This document shows, in pieces, positions 10,924 through 25,100 of a stretch of DNA of 64,000 bases. The notes beneath the pieces are model-generated. The model was not told where the DNA came from. It did not search any database and worked only from the letters and a program-made list of their open reading frames with translations. The position numbers and the translations under genes are program-made. The number at the start of each line of letters is the position of its first letter. Within the stretch, counting starts at the first letter, position 1. This stretch comes from Nepenthes gracilis (lineage: Eukaryota > Streptophyta > Magnoliopsida > Caryophyllales > Nepenthaceae), in the NCBI GenBank assembly GCA_033239525.1, contig BSYO01000016.1, positions 11,295,045 to 11,359,044 of the forward strand, read 5' to 3'.

Positions 10924-11925
10924 TGTTGCATCCTAAATCTCAGGGTCCGATGCAACACAAATATTTGAGGGTGTAAAGATGTAGAGAGGGAGAAAAGAAC
11001 ACCGGGTTTCACGTGGAAACCTCCACTTAAATGAGGAAAAAAATCACGAGGCTCTAGGGTCTGAAAGGTGTTTCACTATCGATGGAAGAGTTACAAAATA
11101 CAAGTTTGTGGGAGTATCTTCCCGTTCTCTTCCTAGGCTCTCTCTTCTGGGAGCTCAAGAGCTTTTTCCTTCTCGCCTGGAAAGAGGAAGAAAAAAGCCA
11201 ACCCCTTGCTTAAAGTCTTTACTAAGTATTTATAGTGGAATAATGTCCCTTAAGAGTGATCCACGTGGCAGCCGGCGTATGGCTAGAAGGTTGTCCACCT
11301 ACTCTGTCGGCTGTATCAGGCGCGTTGGGAAGCTGTCCGCCTGCCCTGCTGGCCATGTCAGGCATGTTGGCGTGTGCAGGGAGGCAAGCTGCCGGCGCCG
11401 TTGATTGAGCCTTATCGTGTTAGGTGTGCAGATCTTAGATGTCAGTCTTGAAGTGACTAGGTGTGCTCTAAGTATCATTATGCGCTGTGGAGGCGGCGTT
11501 TTGCAGTGGTTGCGTGTTCCTTGGTAATAGCGAAGTTGCTTAGTTGGTGCTCGCAGCCGTGTATAAAATAGTCCCTATCCTTAAGCGGCGTGCCTTATCC
11601 CTTTGTGAGTTCGCGGACTCGTTGAAGAAGACAGCTCTCGGACGTTAATTGTTTTCTTAATGATTTGAAGGATCTTTGGTTCCCTGTTAGAAGGTCCTCA
11701 GGTCCTTTTCTTAGTCCTCGGGGCCGTGTTGCTAGGGTTCTTGGACGTTTCTCGAATTTCCTTGATGATGTCATCCCCTTGTGACGTCCTCAAGCTCCTT
11801 TTAGTTAAATGGGCCTCTCGGACTTTTGTCGCTTCTTGGGCCGGTCTGTTCTCTTAGTCCGTGGACATGTCTTTGAGCCTTTCTTTTGAACTATTTTTTA
11901 TAGGCCCCAGTATTGGGACCCAACA
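10924..11925 (-). repeat. 5' LTR of the Tat-like element (in element orientation)
   Basis: 1,002 bp, TGTTG at 10924 and CAACA ending at 11925. It is a direct repeat of 5265-6267, with roughly one base in ten different by eye and most changes at the PBS-proximal end. The minus strand carries CTATAAATA around 11227-11235, the likely TATA box for element transcription. Confidence 0.9.
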
Positions 11926-11930
11926 CATAT

Positions 11931-13651
11931 AATTTAGTAAGTTGTATTTTAGATACATATCTTATCTAGTTATCGTAAAATAATTTTTAGATAAATGTTT
12001 ATTTTAATTATTTATATGCTTATAGTTTTTAACATTACATGTATTTCAACATATAACCTTGATATATGATTAATTTAATCATAATAATACTATTTATAAC
12101 TTTGGTATAATAATTTTTTAACGACTAAGATATATATATATTTTTTATTTTTTTATTTTTTGATTATTTATTTTTTGAAAAATTAATTTTTCCTACTGTC
12201 TGATAGAATTGGAGAATGATTACATATGGATTGGACACTCAAGTGTTTTTCTAAATTGCAATTGATATTACCACAAATTTTAGATCATAAATAAAAAAAA
12301 AAATAAAACCATAACAAAATAAAAAATACTTTTTTCCCGTTCATATGAGCATCTAAAAGCATCATTCATAGTTTATTATAATAAAAAAAATTAAAAATTA
12401 AAAAATTAAAAAATTTTACAAAATAAAAAAACAGTTTCAAAGAAAAAGTAAACTTTTAATAAAAATAATAACTTTATTTGAAATCTTTCTTATAATTATT
12501 TATCTTCCAATTTTTTGAATATTTAAACATATAAAAATGCTTTTAACTTCATTTTTTATTATTTACACATTTTTTTTTAATCAGAGATTTCCTAAAATTG
12601 GACAATAAGCTATTTTTTAAGTAAAAAAAAAAGCTTAAATAATTTAAATTTTTATAATTTTATTAAAATTATTAAAATAAGCTCAAACAAACCAATGGTA
12701 AATTATTAATTCTAAGTTATTTACAACAGAATAATAATTCTTCAAAATAACCAAGAAAAATATCCAAAATTATTAATATTTTATTATTATGATAAATGTT
12801 TTATAGTTTGACTCTTAGCCATTAACAAGTTATATTAATACACAGAGGATTGCTAAATTTAAGATGTTAAATGAGTAGGATTATCTGTGACATAATATAA
12901 CTTGTGATAAATAGTATTAAATCTGTATAATACGATTTAATATTTTGAATCGTGTCAGACAATATGATAGACGATCTGCGGGCTATGCTATGTCAGAAAC
13001 AACTTGTTCGGGCAGGGAGGGGAGCATAAGAGAGGGAGTGGAACAAAAAATAATTTTATTTTTAATATATATATTTATCTTTTATATATAAATTACATCT
13101 TATTAATTTGTGTCACAGTATGATTTACAGACGCTTGACCTATTATATCGTGGATTGCATTCCATGTTAGGCTAGGACTTTAAAGCCCTAAACCGTGCTA
13201 TCATGATATATTTAGTACAATTTTTTTAATATTATTGTTCCAAATAGATAGAGAAAAATCATAATTTTTTTTATGGAGATAAGGTTTTTTATTTGGAACA
13301 AATTATTATAATTTAATTATATTTTAAAAAATAAAGTTTAGGTAAAATTTAATTATGTTAAAATAATTAAATTAAATTTATTTTTATTTAGAAATATTGC
13401 CAGGGATTTCTAATTGAATTTATTGTTTGCGTGTACATTCAAGTAACTGGGAATGCCAAGGCCCACCACATCAGCAGGGTGAGATGAAAGCCAGACATTA
13501 ATGACGATTAATGAGAAACAAACAAAATCTCCGCCTTCGAATTCCGCCCTTTGTGACTCATTTCATTTGCTCTGAACTGAAACTAAAACCGTCTTCTAGC
13601 CTCACTAACCACCCTCTCTTCACTCCTCGCTCAACCCATCGCACGCCGAAA
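11931..13651 (+). promoter_or_regulatory. Intergenic DNA, NPC1 promoter and 5' UTR
   Basis: The DNA is very AT-rich up to about 13430. The last 200 bases are less so and end in a CT/CA-rich leader before the ATG at 13652. No unambiguous TATA box was seen, and the transcription start was not located. No other gene is visible here. Confidence 0.45.
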
Positions 13652-16600
13652 ATGGTGGTTTTTAAGAGAAAAGGCAGGGCATCCTCTTTGGGATATCATC
13701 TTTTTGTTCTTTTAGCACAGGCAAGAATTTTCTTGTTCAATCGTCATGTATAAGAAGAAAGGAATCAAAATCGTGCTAGGATAAAATAGAAAGTATACAA
13801 GACTGGGAATCGTATAATGGGTTTGCTTTAAAATTTGCGGGTACTGCAACAATTTTGGGTGCTGAATTAAGTTATGATGATTATATTTATGCAGGGGTTA
13901 TTTGTGGGTTGTTTACTTGGCCCCTTGAAGGCTGATTCTGTGTTTTCTTCAATTTCTGATTCGTTATACAAGTAAGCCGATTTTGTTTGATGCTTGTGTG
14001 GTAATTCTCATTTTGGTTCCGTACTCCTGCGTTTATGATTTATTTTTCTTCTTGATTATTGGATTTTTATACGTAGTGCTGTGAGGTTACCGATTAAAAT
14101 GATATGTTAGGAATCATATCTTAAATAATCATCAGGATCTCTTAATTTCTCTTAAAGAGAAATTTGCGTTATTAAAATGTAATCTTAACTGCTGCCGCAC
14201 TTGTTAGAAGATCTTTTCGCTAGTTGCTAAAAGACTACTAGTTGAGAGACCCAATGTTCCATAGTCATAATCTACTAGTTCCAATGTTTTGGCAATTAGG
14301 GTTGAAGTAAGGAGAGCTGTTAGGCTTCCATTTCTATTCAATAGCTAGGATTATAAGTAAGGTTAATAAATGGTGAAGATTGAATAACCATTTAAAAGAT
14401 TTAATATAATATTTATTCATTTGTCTATCCAACTTCTAATCCTAATTGCTGGGTGGATATCACCAACTGGAAAGACCATAACAACTCTACGAAGTAGCTC
14501 GGCATCATCTTCATAGTATAGTACATGAATAAACACTTAGCTTCAGCCATTTTTGTTGAAGGCTGTGCAAATGATCCTCCAAGTCATTCTCCTCCTGAAA
14601 CATCGATTTTAACAGGCAGAGGCTGAAACTTGGTATGGATGAACATACTGTCTTTGTGCGGGCAGTTGATCTTTGTTAGAGTTTTGACCATGCAGGTGCT
14701 ATATGATGAATGCTTAACCACGGAGATTTACTTTGTTGATCAGGAATAGACATGCTGCAGAATACTGTGCTATGTATGATATTTGTGGAGAGCGCGGTGA
14801 TGGGAAAGTTTTGAATTGCCCTTTCAGTTCTCCGTCGGTTAAGGCACGAATAATATTTTCAGCTGTTGTACTGTTTTCTACATCTTCCTAACACATTACT
14901 GATCTGTCACAAATATACCCACTAAGCAGATTTAAGGGAATTGTAATTTGTACATTTTTTTTTTTCAGCCGGATGGGTTATTTTCTGCAAAAATCCAGAG
15001 CTTATGTCCTACCATAAGTGGGAATGTCTGTTGTACAGAGGCCCAGTTTGACACTTTGCGGGCTCAAGTTCAACAAGTAAGATCTCATTTTAATTACCCG
15101 CTTGCTCATGTCTGCTGGCAAGTAAATTGCATGGCCCACAAACATATGAAGACTATTGGGAAAAAAATGATCTTGAATAATCTCAATTGTTGCCAATTTA
15201 ATTGTCAGATTTAACTACTTTTCCCCGATCGGCAAGGAATCAAATAAATATGTGTGTGTGCATGTGCACGCGTGCGCACGTTTGTATAAAATTTACACCA
15301 AGGGAGGTGTCAACCAAGGATAAATTATACTCTGCCACTTTAACAATCAATACACTAAAGTAATAAGTTCCCGAAAAAGTATCCCTCGCCTCACATTCTC
15401 CAGTACAAAAACAATAGTAACTACAATAATAATCAGTTCCACTGAGTAGGGATTGCTACATTAATATGCTCTTGCTATTTCGCTTGATTTGGTGTTACAT
15501 CCTTTGAGAGTAGAAGCCATTTCAATTTCTTTTTATCATTTCAAGTTTTTCTTGTCTATTTCCGTTTCTTTTCTCAATTTCAACTATTCCTTCCTCAAAA
15601 ACGTGCTCTATTTTTCCTAGGTTTTAAGTTTTTGAACCACAGCATGGCTGAAATCATATTTTCTAAAAAAGAAAATTTCTTGGTGTTATAACTGGCATCT
15701 CATTTGACCACTTAGTTGCCTTCTTCCGCTCTTTGGAACTTCATTTGTCTACTACTTAATACCAAAGAGGAAATTGGCCCAACAGCCAGACTCTGATATA
15801 TACTGGCTTCTTTAAATTCATAGTCTCTTATAGATATTTGGGAAATGAACTGGACTATTTATGGGCTTGAAAAAAAACAGTGAGATGATAAATTGTGTTG
15901 TACAGAAATGTGAATGAGTATTATACAGACAAATAAGTACCCTGTTACTTCACATTTTAGCCATTGAAGTTTCGTATTCCTTGGTACTTGCATACCCAAC
16001 CCCATATTGTTAGAATGCTTATGAGTACTCTTGCCTCCAAAGAATGGGAAAAAATCAAAGAATTATGTTTCTTCTTTCCTGAAAGAATGAAATGACTGCT
16101 GAGATGTCCTAAGACAGCCTTATTTTTTTGGTTGCTGGATTTTTACCTGCAGCAGATTGTAGGTTTGGGAAATGATGCAGTTGGCTCTATGATTGAAATA
16201 GTGAGAATCTCCAATAATTCACGAATTCGTAGACTTTTATTAGCTTAATAAACTTGTTGGCTTGAGAATTTTCAAAAGCTGCCTATGATGCATGTTTGCC
16301 CTGTAGTTCCTGATACCTTGCTGAGAAGATGGCCTTTTCATGTGCTCTCTCATGTTATTTTCTTTTTATAGACATTGAGTTTAACCTTGGGAAAACTTTC
16401 ACAACAATGGAAAAATAAGTGCAAGGGAAAATTTTGCAATTTTTTACATCCTCTCTATCGGTTCCTCCTTTCCTCCACCTTTTGGAGTCCTAGACAATCA
16501 TAATAATTATTTAATTTGGGAGGGAGGGAATTGAGGTGAGATGATTAACTTGCACCCTTTTTTGACAATTGTATATGTATATATTTCATACCAGGCGATT

Positions 16601-19164
16601 CCTTTATTGGTTGGTTGTCCAGCTTGCTTAAGGAACTTCCTAAATCTTTTCTGCGAGCTTTCTTGCTCCCCAAATCAGAGCTTATTCATTAATGTTACTT
16701 CCATCAAAAAGGTCAGCAATCCTGGTTATGCTATAAACTTTTCCTTTCTTTCTGACGTATTGTTGCTTGTTTCTATCTATCCTTTTCCATAGTTATTGAT
16801 GAACTACCTTTTTATCCTGTTTTACATGCAATTTTAAGAGTGGCATGCTGATATTGTCCCCAGTACTTGTACTGCTTATTCTAATTGCTGTTTCATGGGA
16901 GAATTGATAAATTATGCAAGCTTAGCTTGTATAAATTGTGCCCGAATATGAAATTCATGTGGTTATGCCCAGGTATTCAACTTCTCTCATTGTGCACTGC
17001 ACAGATTCCATTATAATGATCCTTGATCTGTCTCTGAACACTGTTTTCATTTAATAGCTACTGGATATAGCCGTTGTTCACTGATTACAGGTGCATTTGT
17101 GTTGGTAATTGCAATTAAATCAGTGTTTGTCTCAGGTTGATGATAACTTGACTGTGGATGGCATTGATTTTTATGTGTCTGATGACTTTGGTGAAGAGTT
17201 ATATAACTCTTGCGAGGATGTAAAGTTCGGGACTATGAACACAAGAGCCATAGATTTTGTTGGGGCCGGTGCCAAGAACTATAAAGGTGGCAATGCTTTT
17301 TTTAGTTTTGAAGATGAATGTCTGGTATTTAATCGTAATAAACTTGAAGTTTCTTTCCTTAATTGCTCCTATTCTCTCTTTCTCTCTCCTCTCTGCGTCC
17401 CTCCCTCTCATCCACTCTCTATGTGTCACATACATACAGTAGTATGAATGGTGAGATACTGTGATACACATGACAGGAATAGCATTGGGTCCAATAAATT
17501 ACTATGTTGAATCACCTAAAGTTTAGTGAATATCCTTTTAAGTGGATACATGTCAAAATATGATTGTGTTGATATATAATTGAGCTGAATAAGTATAAAT
17601 ATAAAATGGTAAAGTTTATATAAAGAACATATAAAATAACTGCTGAATGACCAATGTTTCTGTGCTTTCAACATGTCAAATTCTTCTTGCCTCCGCTCTA
17701 ATAATGTGTTCCTAAACCCTCGAAAGCTTATATTAGAGAGAAATATGGAATGCCCCTTTTATTCCCAAAATGCCTTCTCCATTGAGGATTAATACACGGG
17801 AGGGCATCAATCTATTTTAAGAAATTATTTGCCATTATCAATTTTATTTAGAATTTTATACTCGGTAAATCCTCTATGGAAATTGCTTGAATTCCTCATG
17901 TGAAACACACATGATGATAGAAAATTTCAATGTGCTATGAAAATTTGCTAACATGACGGGAAAAAGGAAAAAAAAATATTGTACTGTAAGGAAAAAATAA
18001 ATCATTGCAGCTCCTCACCCTTCTGATCACTCCTCCTCAGCCTTTGCCATTTGGCAGCCACCTCTTCCACTGATCCCAGTTCTCCTTGCTGCCAACCCCA
18101 CCACTCCTCCCCTCTCTCTCCTTACTCTCCACTGCCTTGTCAATGAACAAGGCCATGAGTGCTTCCCACTCATATTGTCTTGCTGTTGTTCAGTGAGGTG
18201 CTTGTGAGGAGAAGGGAGAGGGATTACATGCGGACAGAGGGATGGAGGGTTGTGCATAGGAAGGGTTGAAGGGGGATTGAGCCGTGTTAGAAGGGGAGAC
18301 TGCAGAAGATGGGGAGGGGAAAGGTTATCTGTTCTACCCAAAATAGGAATGGGCTAGGTTATAAACTTATAACCATAGAGTCTACTCGATCATCTGATTA
18401 TAGATTTTAAGTTCATTCCATACTGGTGAGCGCTAAGAGTGCTGCAATGAGGAAGGGGGAATATCCTTTTTTGCAATACTCATTCATTTCGTTTTTTCCA
18501 TGTTGCAAAGTTCTGCGACATGGCATTTTACTATGTCATGTACTTCTCACATGATGTTAGAACATGGGTAATTTAACTAGAGGATCATCAGATATGAAAT
18601 TGGCTATAAATAAGTAATTTTAGGAAAATTTGATCACAAAGTAGAATTAAAATTGGTCATATTAGATAAGTTCATATAATTTGTGCATTTTCCTCTTAAT
18701 TCTGAATAATTTTGGCATTGTATACTTAAGATAGGATATCACAGATGTGCATTATCACTACTGGGAAGATGACAAAGTGTGGTTTGGGTTTTTCTGGGAT
18801 AGCCAATCCTATTCACTGCTCTTTTCTATTTGCATACTTATGCAATGTCAAACTCCTTAATGGATTTAGTATCATACTTCTATAATTAATGCATATATTT
18901 TTTCATGTTTTCCTAGAATGGTTTGCCTTTATTGGTCAACAAGCAGAACTTGACATGCCTGGCTCACCTTATGCCATTCATTTCCAGTCAAGTGTTCCAG
19001 AGTCATCTGGGATGGAGCTTATGAATGTGTCTGTCTACCCATGTGATGACACATCACTGGGTTGCTCTTGTGGTGATTGCCCTTCATCACCTTCTTGCTC
19101 TAGCTTGGAACCTCCTTCTCCACCCAAAAATGATTCCTGCTCAATAAGATTGGGACCTCTCAAG
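13652..19164 (+). CDS. NPC1: NPC1 exons 1-7: signal peptide and N-terminal luminal domain
   Basis: Exons 1-2 encode a basic start and a hydrophobic core ([20 protein letters not shown], about residues 14-33), a secretory signal. Exons 3-7 encode the N-terminal lipid-binding domain, recognised by [51 protein letters not shown] and [15 protein letters not shown]; its many cysteines pair in the family. Exon 6 ends in phase 1 and joins exon 7 to give KEWFAFIGQ. Intron 1 has a GC donor (CAG|GCAAGA). Intron 3 has either a GC donor (GTTAAG|GCACGA) or an upstream GT donor (TCG|GTTAAG, exon end 14837), which would delete two conserved residues. Confidence 0.92.
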
Positions 19165-22100
19165 GTTAGATTTGTTTAGTGTCACAGGCTTTTTCAGTGT
19201 GGTCTGTATCTCTTGGATGAATGTTTCGTTCAAGTTTCACCTATATTAAATAATGAAGAACTTATTAGTGGTAATTAGGCATGTGAATTTTGCCTAATGA
19301 TAACTACAGTAAACTTGTTTATCTATGCTTGCAGGTGAAATGCATAGAATTTTCTATGGCGATCCTGTATATTATTCTGGTTTCTTCACTTCTTGGATGG
19401 GGCTTTTTCCATCATAAGACAGAGAGGAGGAGACCTGGATCTAACATGGAATCTTTGTTAAGTGATAGTGACACTGTCGACAAGTTTGAGGGTGATAGCC
19501 TCCAATTGAAAGTACATTTCAATTTCTAACATCCTGCTATAATGGATTTCTTTGTATTTTGTCCTCCGTTCTTATGTCAGGCTGTGTTTATCAGTGTTTT
19601 ACTTCATGTACTTTGCCACTTATATTTGCCATGCCGTGACTCTTTCTTAGCTGTCCCTAACACCTTGGTTCATTTAAAAAAATCAAGAGGAAGCATATGG
19701 AAAGGAAACCTTTTCCTATGTATTTTTAATTAAATAAAAAAGTGGCTGGAATGGGAGGGAAAGCTTTCCTACCAGACCAACATGTTTCTTCTGTCCCAAT
19801 TTGATGGAATTATGAAACAGGAAGAGACAACTAAAAGCTCCTTTCCTTTCATTTATCCCCTTCTAAGCCAAATGAAGTGTAATTGCTACTTTAATATTGG
19901 GCATATGGATTGGATTTCCTGATGTTGTATGCATCATCAATAATTGTCAGGTTCATGGGGCCCAAGTCCACCTTTCCCCTGTTCAAGGATTCATCACAGA
20001 TGTTTATAGGTTGGCTATGAACTGATACCCTTTAAGTCTCTCGATGTATATTTTCTACATTGCTTATTTCCTTCTTTGAATTTCTTCTGCCTGTGGTAGA
20101 TAAGTTCTATCTAAGGTTGATTGATAATTGACTTTTCCATACCTCTTCAGGAGATATGGAACATGGGTTGCCAGAAATCCCATTGTTGTGCTATGCTTGT
20201 CAGTGGCTGTTGTTCTTATACTTTGTTTAGGTTTACTTTGCTTCAAGGTGGAGACACGGCCAGAGAAGGTATTGTACTGGAATTTCTTCTCACATTGGTT
20301 TGATCAATTATTTAATATAACTTAATGAGTTCTATTTCTGCATCACAATCATTGGACAGGTTGTAGTGATGTACTTTTCTTGAGAAAAAGAGCTGTGTTC
20401 TACTTGTTTGCTTGTTTTGTTTTATCATCATCTTGGAAAAATGCTTATTTAATGTCGTGTAATAGTCCTTCATTAGCAAATGGTTCTACTGGATTTATTT
20501 TTTAGCATTTTGTTTACTATCAGAACCAACCGGAATAATCTTATTTTGATTGTATAACCTTTGACCATGCGTTTTTTGGCTCCAAAGACTCACTGAATGA
20601 TAGAGGTGATGGAGGAGATTCTCCATCATTAAACCTACCAATTTGATATCATGTACAACAGGTATTTCAGATACTTGTGTTGTTGATTTTGCAGCTTTTT
20701 ATTGCACAAAATGTTAGCTGTATTTCCTTGAGGATGAAGTGAATTTATTGCCTGGATGTTTTACCAGAGTTGATGTTGTTAATTTGTTCATCTCCCTAGG
20801 AAATTTAATGATTGCTTTTATAATAGAAGTTCTCAAACCAAGTCTAGCCTAGATGTTCTGCCTCTTTCTTGGTCAGTTATAGTACAAACCATTTTGATAT
20901 CCCATTGCTCACTTGCCAAGCTTGTTAACTCCAGTTTGTTCTGGTTTTTACATTAACCTCATTGTGTTTTCCTGATTATTATTATTTTTCGGAAGAACTT
21001 GTAATCATTGGCTTTTAACCAAAAAAGTCATCCTCCCAATGGGAGGGCTGCACGCAAGGACCCAAGTTCCCTGCTGTAGATGCTAGATGAATGTTCCTCA
21101 TGGGTGGACAATGGCCAAAAGTTTCTGTATTTGCTAAATTGTTAATTGCCAGGTGAATATTTTGTTGTTTTTTCATATCTAGTCACTCTAACCAACCTTT
21201 AGTTCATTATATTGTAGAGCAATTTAAATCAAATCAAACAACGTGATTAGGGCAGCCAAGTGCACTATACTCCTACATTATGAGGTTTAGGAAGGAACAA
21301 CATCAGTACCCCTATATTCTAAGGTGGCTATTTCTATGATTTGAGCCCTTGATGGAGCAACCTTACGGTTGTCCCAAGGTTCACCTTATAAATATTGCAT
21401 TTAATAAGTCTGAATTGCAGAAACTGAAGATGATGCTATTGGGGTTGTTACTGAATATCAGTGCATCTACAATTAACACTTGCGGTTAACCTTTATCTGT
21501 CTTGTGTTAATTAACTTATTAACAATTAACCTCTTATTGAAAAAAAATAAGTGTAATATTTTGTCCTTCTGTCAATTTAAGTATGCCATCAATAAGTTCT
21601 GTTCTTAGATGAAGCAAATGTTTGAACAGGAGGTCGTCAATTTTGATGTGTTGATCCTTCAAAAACCGAATAGCTGTAGCCTCCGTTACACGGGAAGTTG
21701 AGGATAGCCCGTCCTTGATGTTTGTGGTTTATGTGTCGTCCCCCAGTTGTTTTGGGCGAGTCACTTCACTTGTTTAGAAAAAGGAAACAAAAGAAAAAAA
21801 CATACATTAACTATTTGCTTTTAAAGATTATGTATGTCACTTCTATTTGCTTCTTTTCGTGCTCTCTTGTCTTTGGGGCAAGAAGATTCTACCATCTTGA
21901 TGAGTATCATAAAATTTGATGAGTCTCATAAAATTGATTCTTTCGAGGATATTCTATTACCATGCAATCTGTGTTATGTTTTATGTTTTCATTGTTTCAG
22001 TTGTGGGTAGGGCATGGGAGTAAGGCAGCAGAAGAAAAGCAATTCTTTGATAGCCACCTAGCTCCCTTTTATCGGATTGAGCAGGTACTAAATTCCTTTT

Positions 22101-25100
22101 TGTTAGTTGATACTAGTTTTACCATAATGTCATTTTTGAGCATAGATTGTTTTTCGTTTGTATGCTTGCATCTCTCCTATTACATATATCATTAAAAATT
22201 AATTGAGGGTTTGTTTTTGGCATTTTATCATAGTATCAAAAAATGCAGGCGTCAGTCTAGTGTTTTTCTGTAGTTGTCAAAGTCAGTGGGTTAAAAATTC
22301 ACATATATTGTGATTGAAATTCAAAAGATTTTATCTGGATTCTATTGGATACGGAAATTTTTGAAATATAGATGTCTATTTTGCCTATCAAAAAATATTA
22401 AGAAAGTAGAAGACCCCACTTGCTAATTTGTTTGATTTGCGTAGATGTAATGCCCCCTTTTGGATATGCTGTAATGTAGTGTGCTTTGTTGAACAAGGTC
22501 CGAAAAGGTTATTTGATGTACATATTAATGACATTTGGTAATACTAAAACTCCTGATCCCAAACATAATATGTATGATGCATATTTCATCCATTGAGCTG
22601 CATTACTGGCTTTAGCATCTTGAACTTCTAAGGAAGATGTTTCTTTAGGCAACCTAGACAAAATGCTGTCTGCAATATACATGTAAAATTAGATGATAAG
22701 GAATGATCTAGATCTTTTTCCTTTTCATAGCCATCCAGGTCTATGGAAACCTTGTTTATCTTTTATGTTAATATGTGAGCTCTCCATATGATTTACTTGT
22801 GGATAACAAGTTCTAAATGTAATTAATTTTTCCCAGGTTATACTAGCAACCAAGGCTGATGCAGAGAATGGCCCACCTCCCAGTATTGTGAAGGAGGATA
22901 ACATTCAGTTGCTCTTTGAGATGCAAAAGAAGGTATTATTGTTCCTTTTGTGCTAAAGTAAATGCAATTTGGAGCATCTAACCTAAAATATGTTGTCGAA
23001 ACATTTCAGTTTTGCCACTCGTATGATTTCTAAGGAGTAAAATTTCACCAGGTTGTTCTATGGTGATGTGACAGGTTGATGATCTTCGTGGTAATTATTC
23101 AGGCTCAATGATATCCTTGGGTGACATTTGTTTAAAGCCTCTTGGAGAGGATTGTGCCACTCAGAGTATTCTCCAGGTCCAAACTTCTTCTGTAATTGTC
23201 CTTGGCATGGAAATTGGCATTTCATGTTGGATCATGCATTTGGAAGAAATTGCAGCCCTTGAAATCTTTTCTTGATATTATATTCAATTAGATTGTTGTG
23301 TGAATGGAGATGAACTCATCTCATTGGATAATCTTTTTGATGCTTCCTAATCCGTTCGATACACAGGGAAATTATCATATCAATAATATACTGCAGGATT
23401 CTCCTAAGATTTTGCTAAGCAGGTGCCTCGCCTTTTTATCTTGCAGTTTTCCAGAAGCTCAGTCAACAAATCATTGCCTTTCTAGGAGCTTTTTCTAATC
23501 ATCTTACCCATCAAACTAATAAAAAAATTGTCAGTGGGCATGGAGAGCACACAATAATCTTATCTAGACAGACAACCTCCTTATAGGGAATGTGAGTAAA
23601 TAAGCTAAAGTTAGGCCTTTTGCTTTGGAAAATCCATATTATAAAGGTGATATTGGTAGAATCCAATCGTCAGAATATATTCTGCTGAATAGGAAAATGA
23701 CTAAATGCTCTGTATTATTAGTTTTCTTTAAAAATATTGATACCAGTCGAATACATAAGCATGCTGTAATTGTTCAATGACTATGTGAATTAGCTAAACA
23801 AACCTCTCATCTTTGGATATAACAAATGATGGGTTATCTTGAACATTATTCTGAATGGAAGTCCCCTTTGCTTTCTACCTGTTTTATATTGAATGTTCAT
23901 GGGTCCATGAATTGGTTGAGTGATGATGCTGATGAAACATTTCTGATAGGTGATGCTGACTAACATGCATTCTCCATCATTACCAATTGTTTGATATTTT
24001 TTGACAGTATTTCCAAATGGATCCTGACAATTATGATATATATGGTGGAGTTCAGCATGCTGAATACTGCTTTCAGGTATGCCTTTGAGGAGGTTCCACT
24101 AGCATTTTTTTTTGGGATCAATTGTTGTTTGAACTATCAAACAAGTAAAAACTAGTGGGTATACATTTGCAATATTCTTCTGTCAAATAAACTGAACAGT
24201 GTAGGGTGTTGACTATAGAGAAATCTATTCAAATAGCCATCTAATTTGATGATGTATGGAAATAAGTTTGTTCTTTCTATTCTTCTAATCAAGTCTTTTG
24301 TGTCTGCAAGCCTAGTTGATGCTTGTGGTGTAGATATGAGAAGTAAAATTTGGAAAGGTCATTATCATCCAGCTATTTGTCGATTTTACACGTGTTACTG
24401 TCTACTTGATATTCAAGATTTTGATGTGCAGGATTTTTGATGAATGCATATTCATTCTATGATTATCTTTCTCATGTAATCATGGAAAACGTCATTGATC
24501 TTTGTTCTTTGAATATATTCTCTTCCAGCATTACACATCTACTGAAGCATGCATGGGTGCATTTAAGGCACCACTTGATCCAAGCACTGTCTTAGGGGGA
24601 TTTTCTGGCAACAATTTCTCTCAGGTTAATTTGTTAAACTTTGCATAGATGCAAAATCATAAACTGATTTTTTGCTTCCCTCTGGTTAGTAAGTAATGAC
24701 AAATATTGTCTAAGTAGTTACAAGTACCCCAGGCATTGTAGTCCAAGGGTGCAAAATTGTCCTAGGCGTTTAAAGGGGCCTAGGAGATGTAAGGGTAGTC
24801 CATAAACTGTTCCTCTTGGCATTATGTGAACATCAGGCTTCAGCCTTTGTCATAACATACCCAGTCAATAACATGATTGATGAGACAAGCAGTGGAAATC
24901 GGAAGGCTGTCGCATGGGAACAAGCTTTCATTAAGCTGGCAAAGGTACGGGCATTTTCAGCTCTTCAAGTGTATTGATTAAGTGTCACATATGTACACTG
25001 TAGGTTTGTATATTATAATAATTTATTAGATTGTGTAACAATTTTGTCCACTAATAACCATGTAGGGAATATTTTTTGTCAGTATAACCTGAATTTGGAT

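Larger units (their letters stand above)
5260..11930 (-). mobile_element. Non-autonomous Ty3/gypsy LTR retrotransposon, Tat-like
   Basis: The element spans 5265-11925 and is bounded by a perfect 5-bp target duplication CATAT (5260-5264 and 11926-11930). The LTRs are about 1 kb and run TGTTG...CAACA. Orientation is minus: next to the LTR at 10924 the minus strand reads TTGGCGCCATCTGTGGG, a primer-binding-site type known from plant Ty3/gypsy elements. A gag-like ORF follows on the minus strand, and the LTR has a TATA-like CTATAAATA on the minus strand. The internal part (4.66 kb) holds gag, a minisatellite and an antisense ORF. No protease, reverse transcriptase, RNase H or integrase could be recognised, so it would need enzymes in trans. 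Gag near the PBS and an antisense ORF beside the 3' LTR is the arrangement known for Tat-lineage elements such as Grande. It is more GC-rich than its surroundings. Confidence 0.85.

Noticed and set aside
17340..17447. Extension of NPC1 exon 6 beyond 17286
   Set aside because: The open frame continues, but AAAG|GTGGCA joins exon 7 in phase to the conserved EWFAFIGQ, and the extension has no family match.
18027..18341. 104-residue minus-strand ORF in intron 6
   Set aside because: Low-complexity Ser/Pro/Leu and Arg/Gly sequence produced by a C/T-rich and G/A-rich block; no homology recognised.
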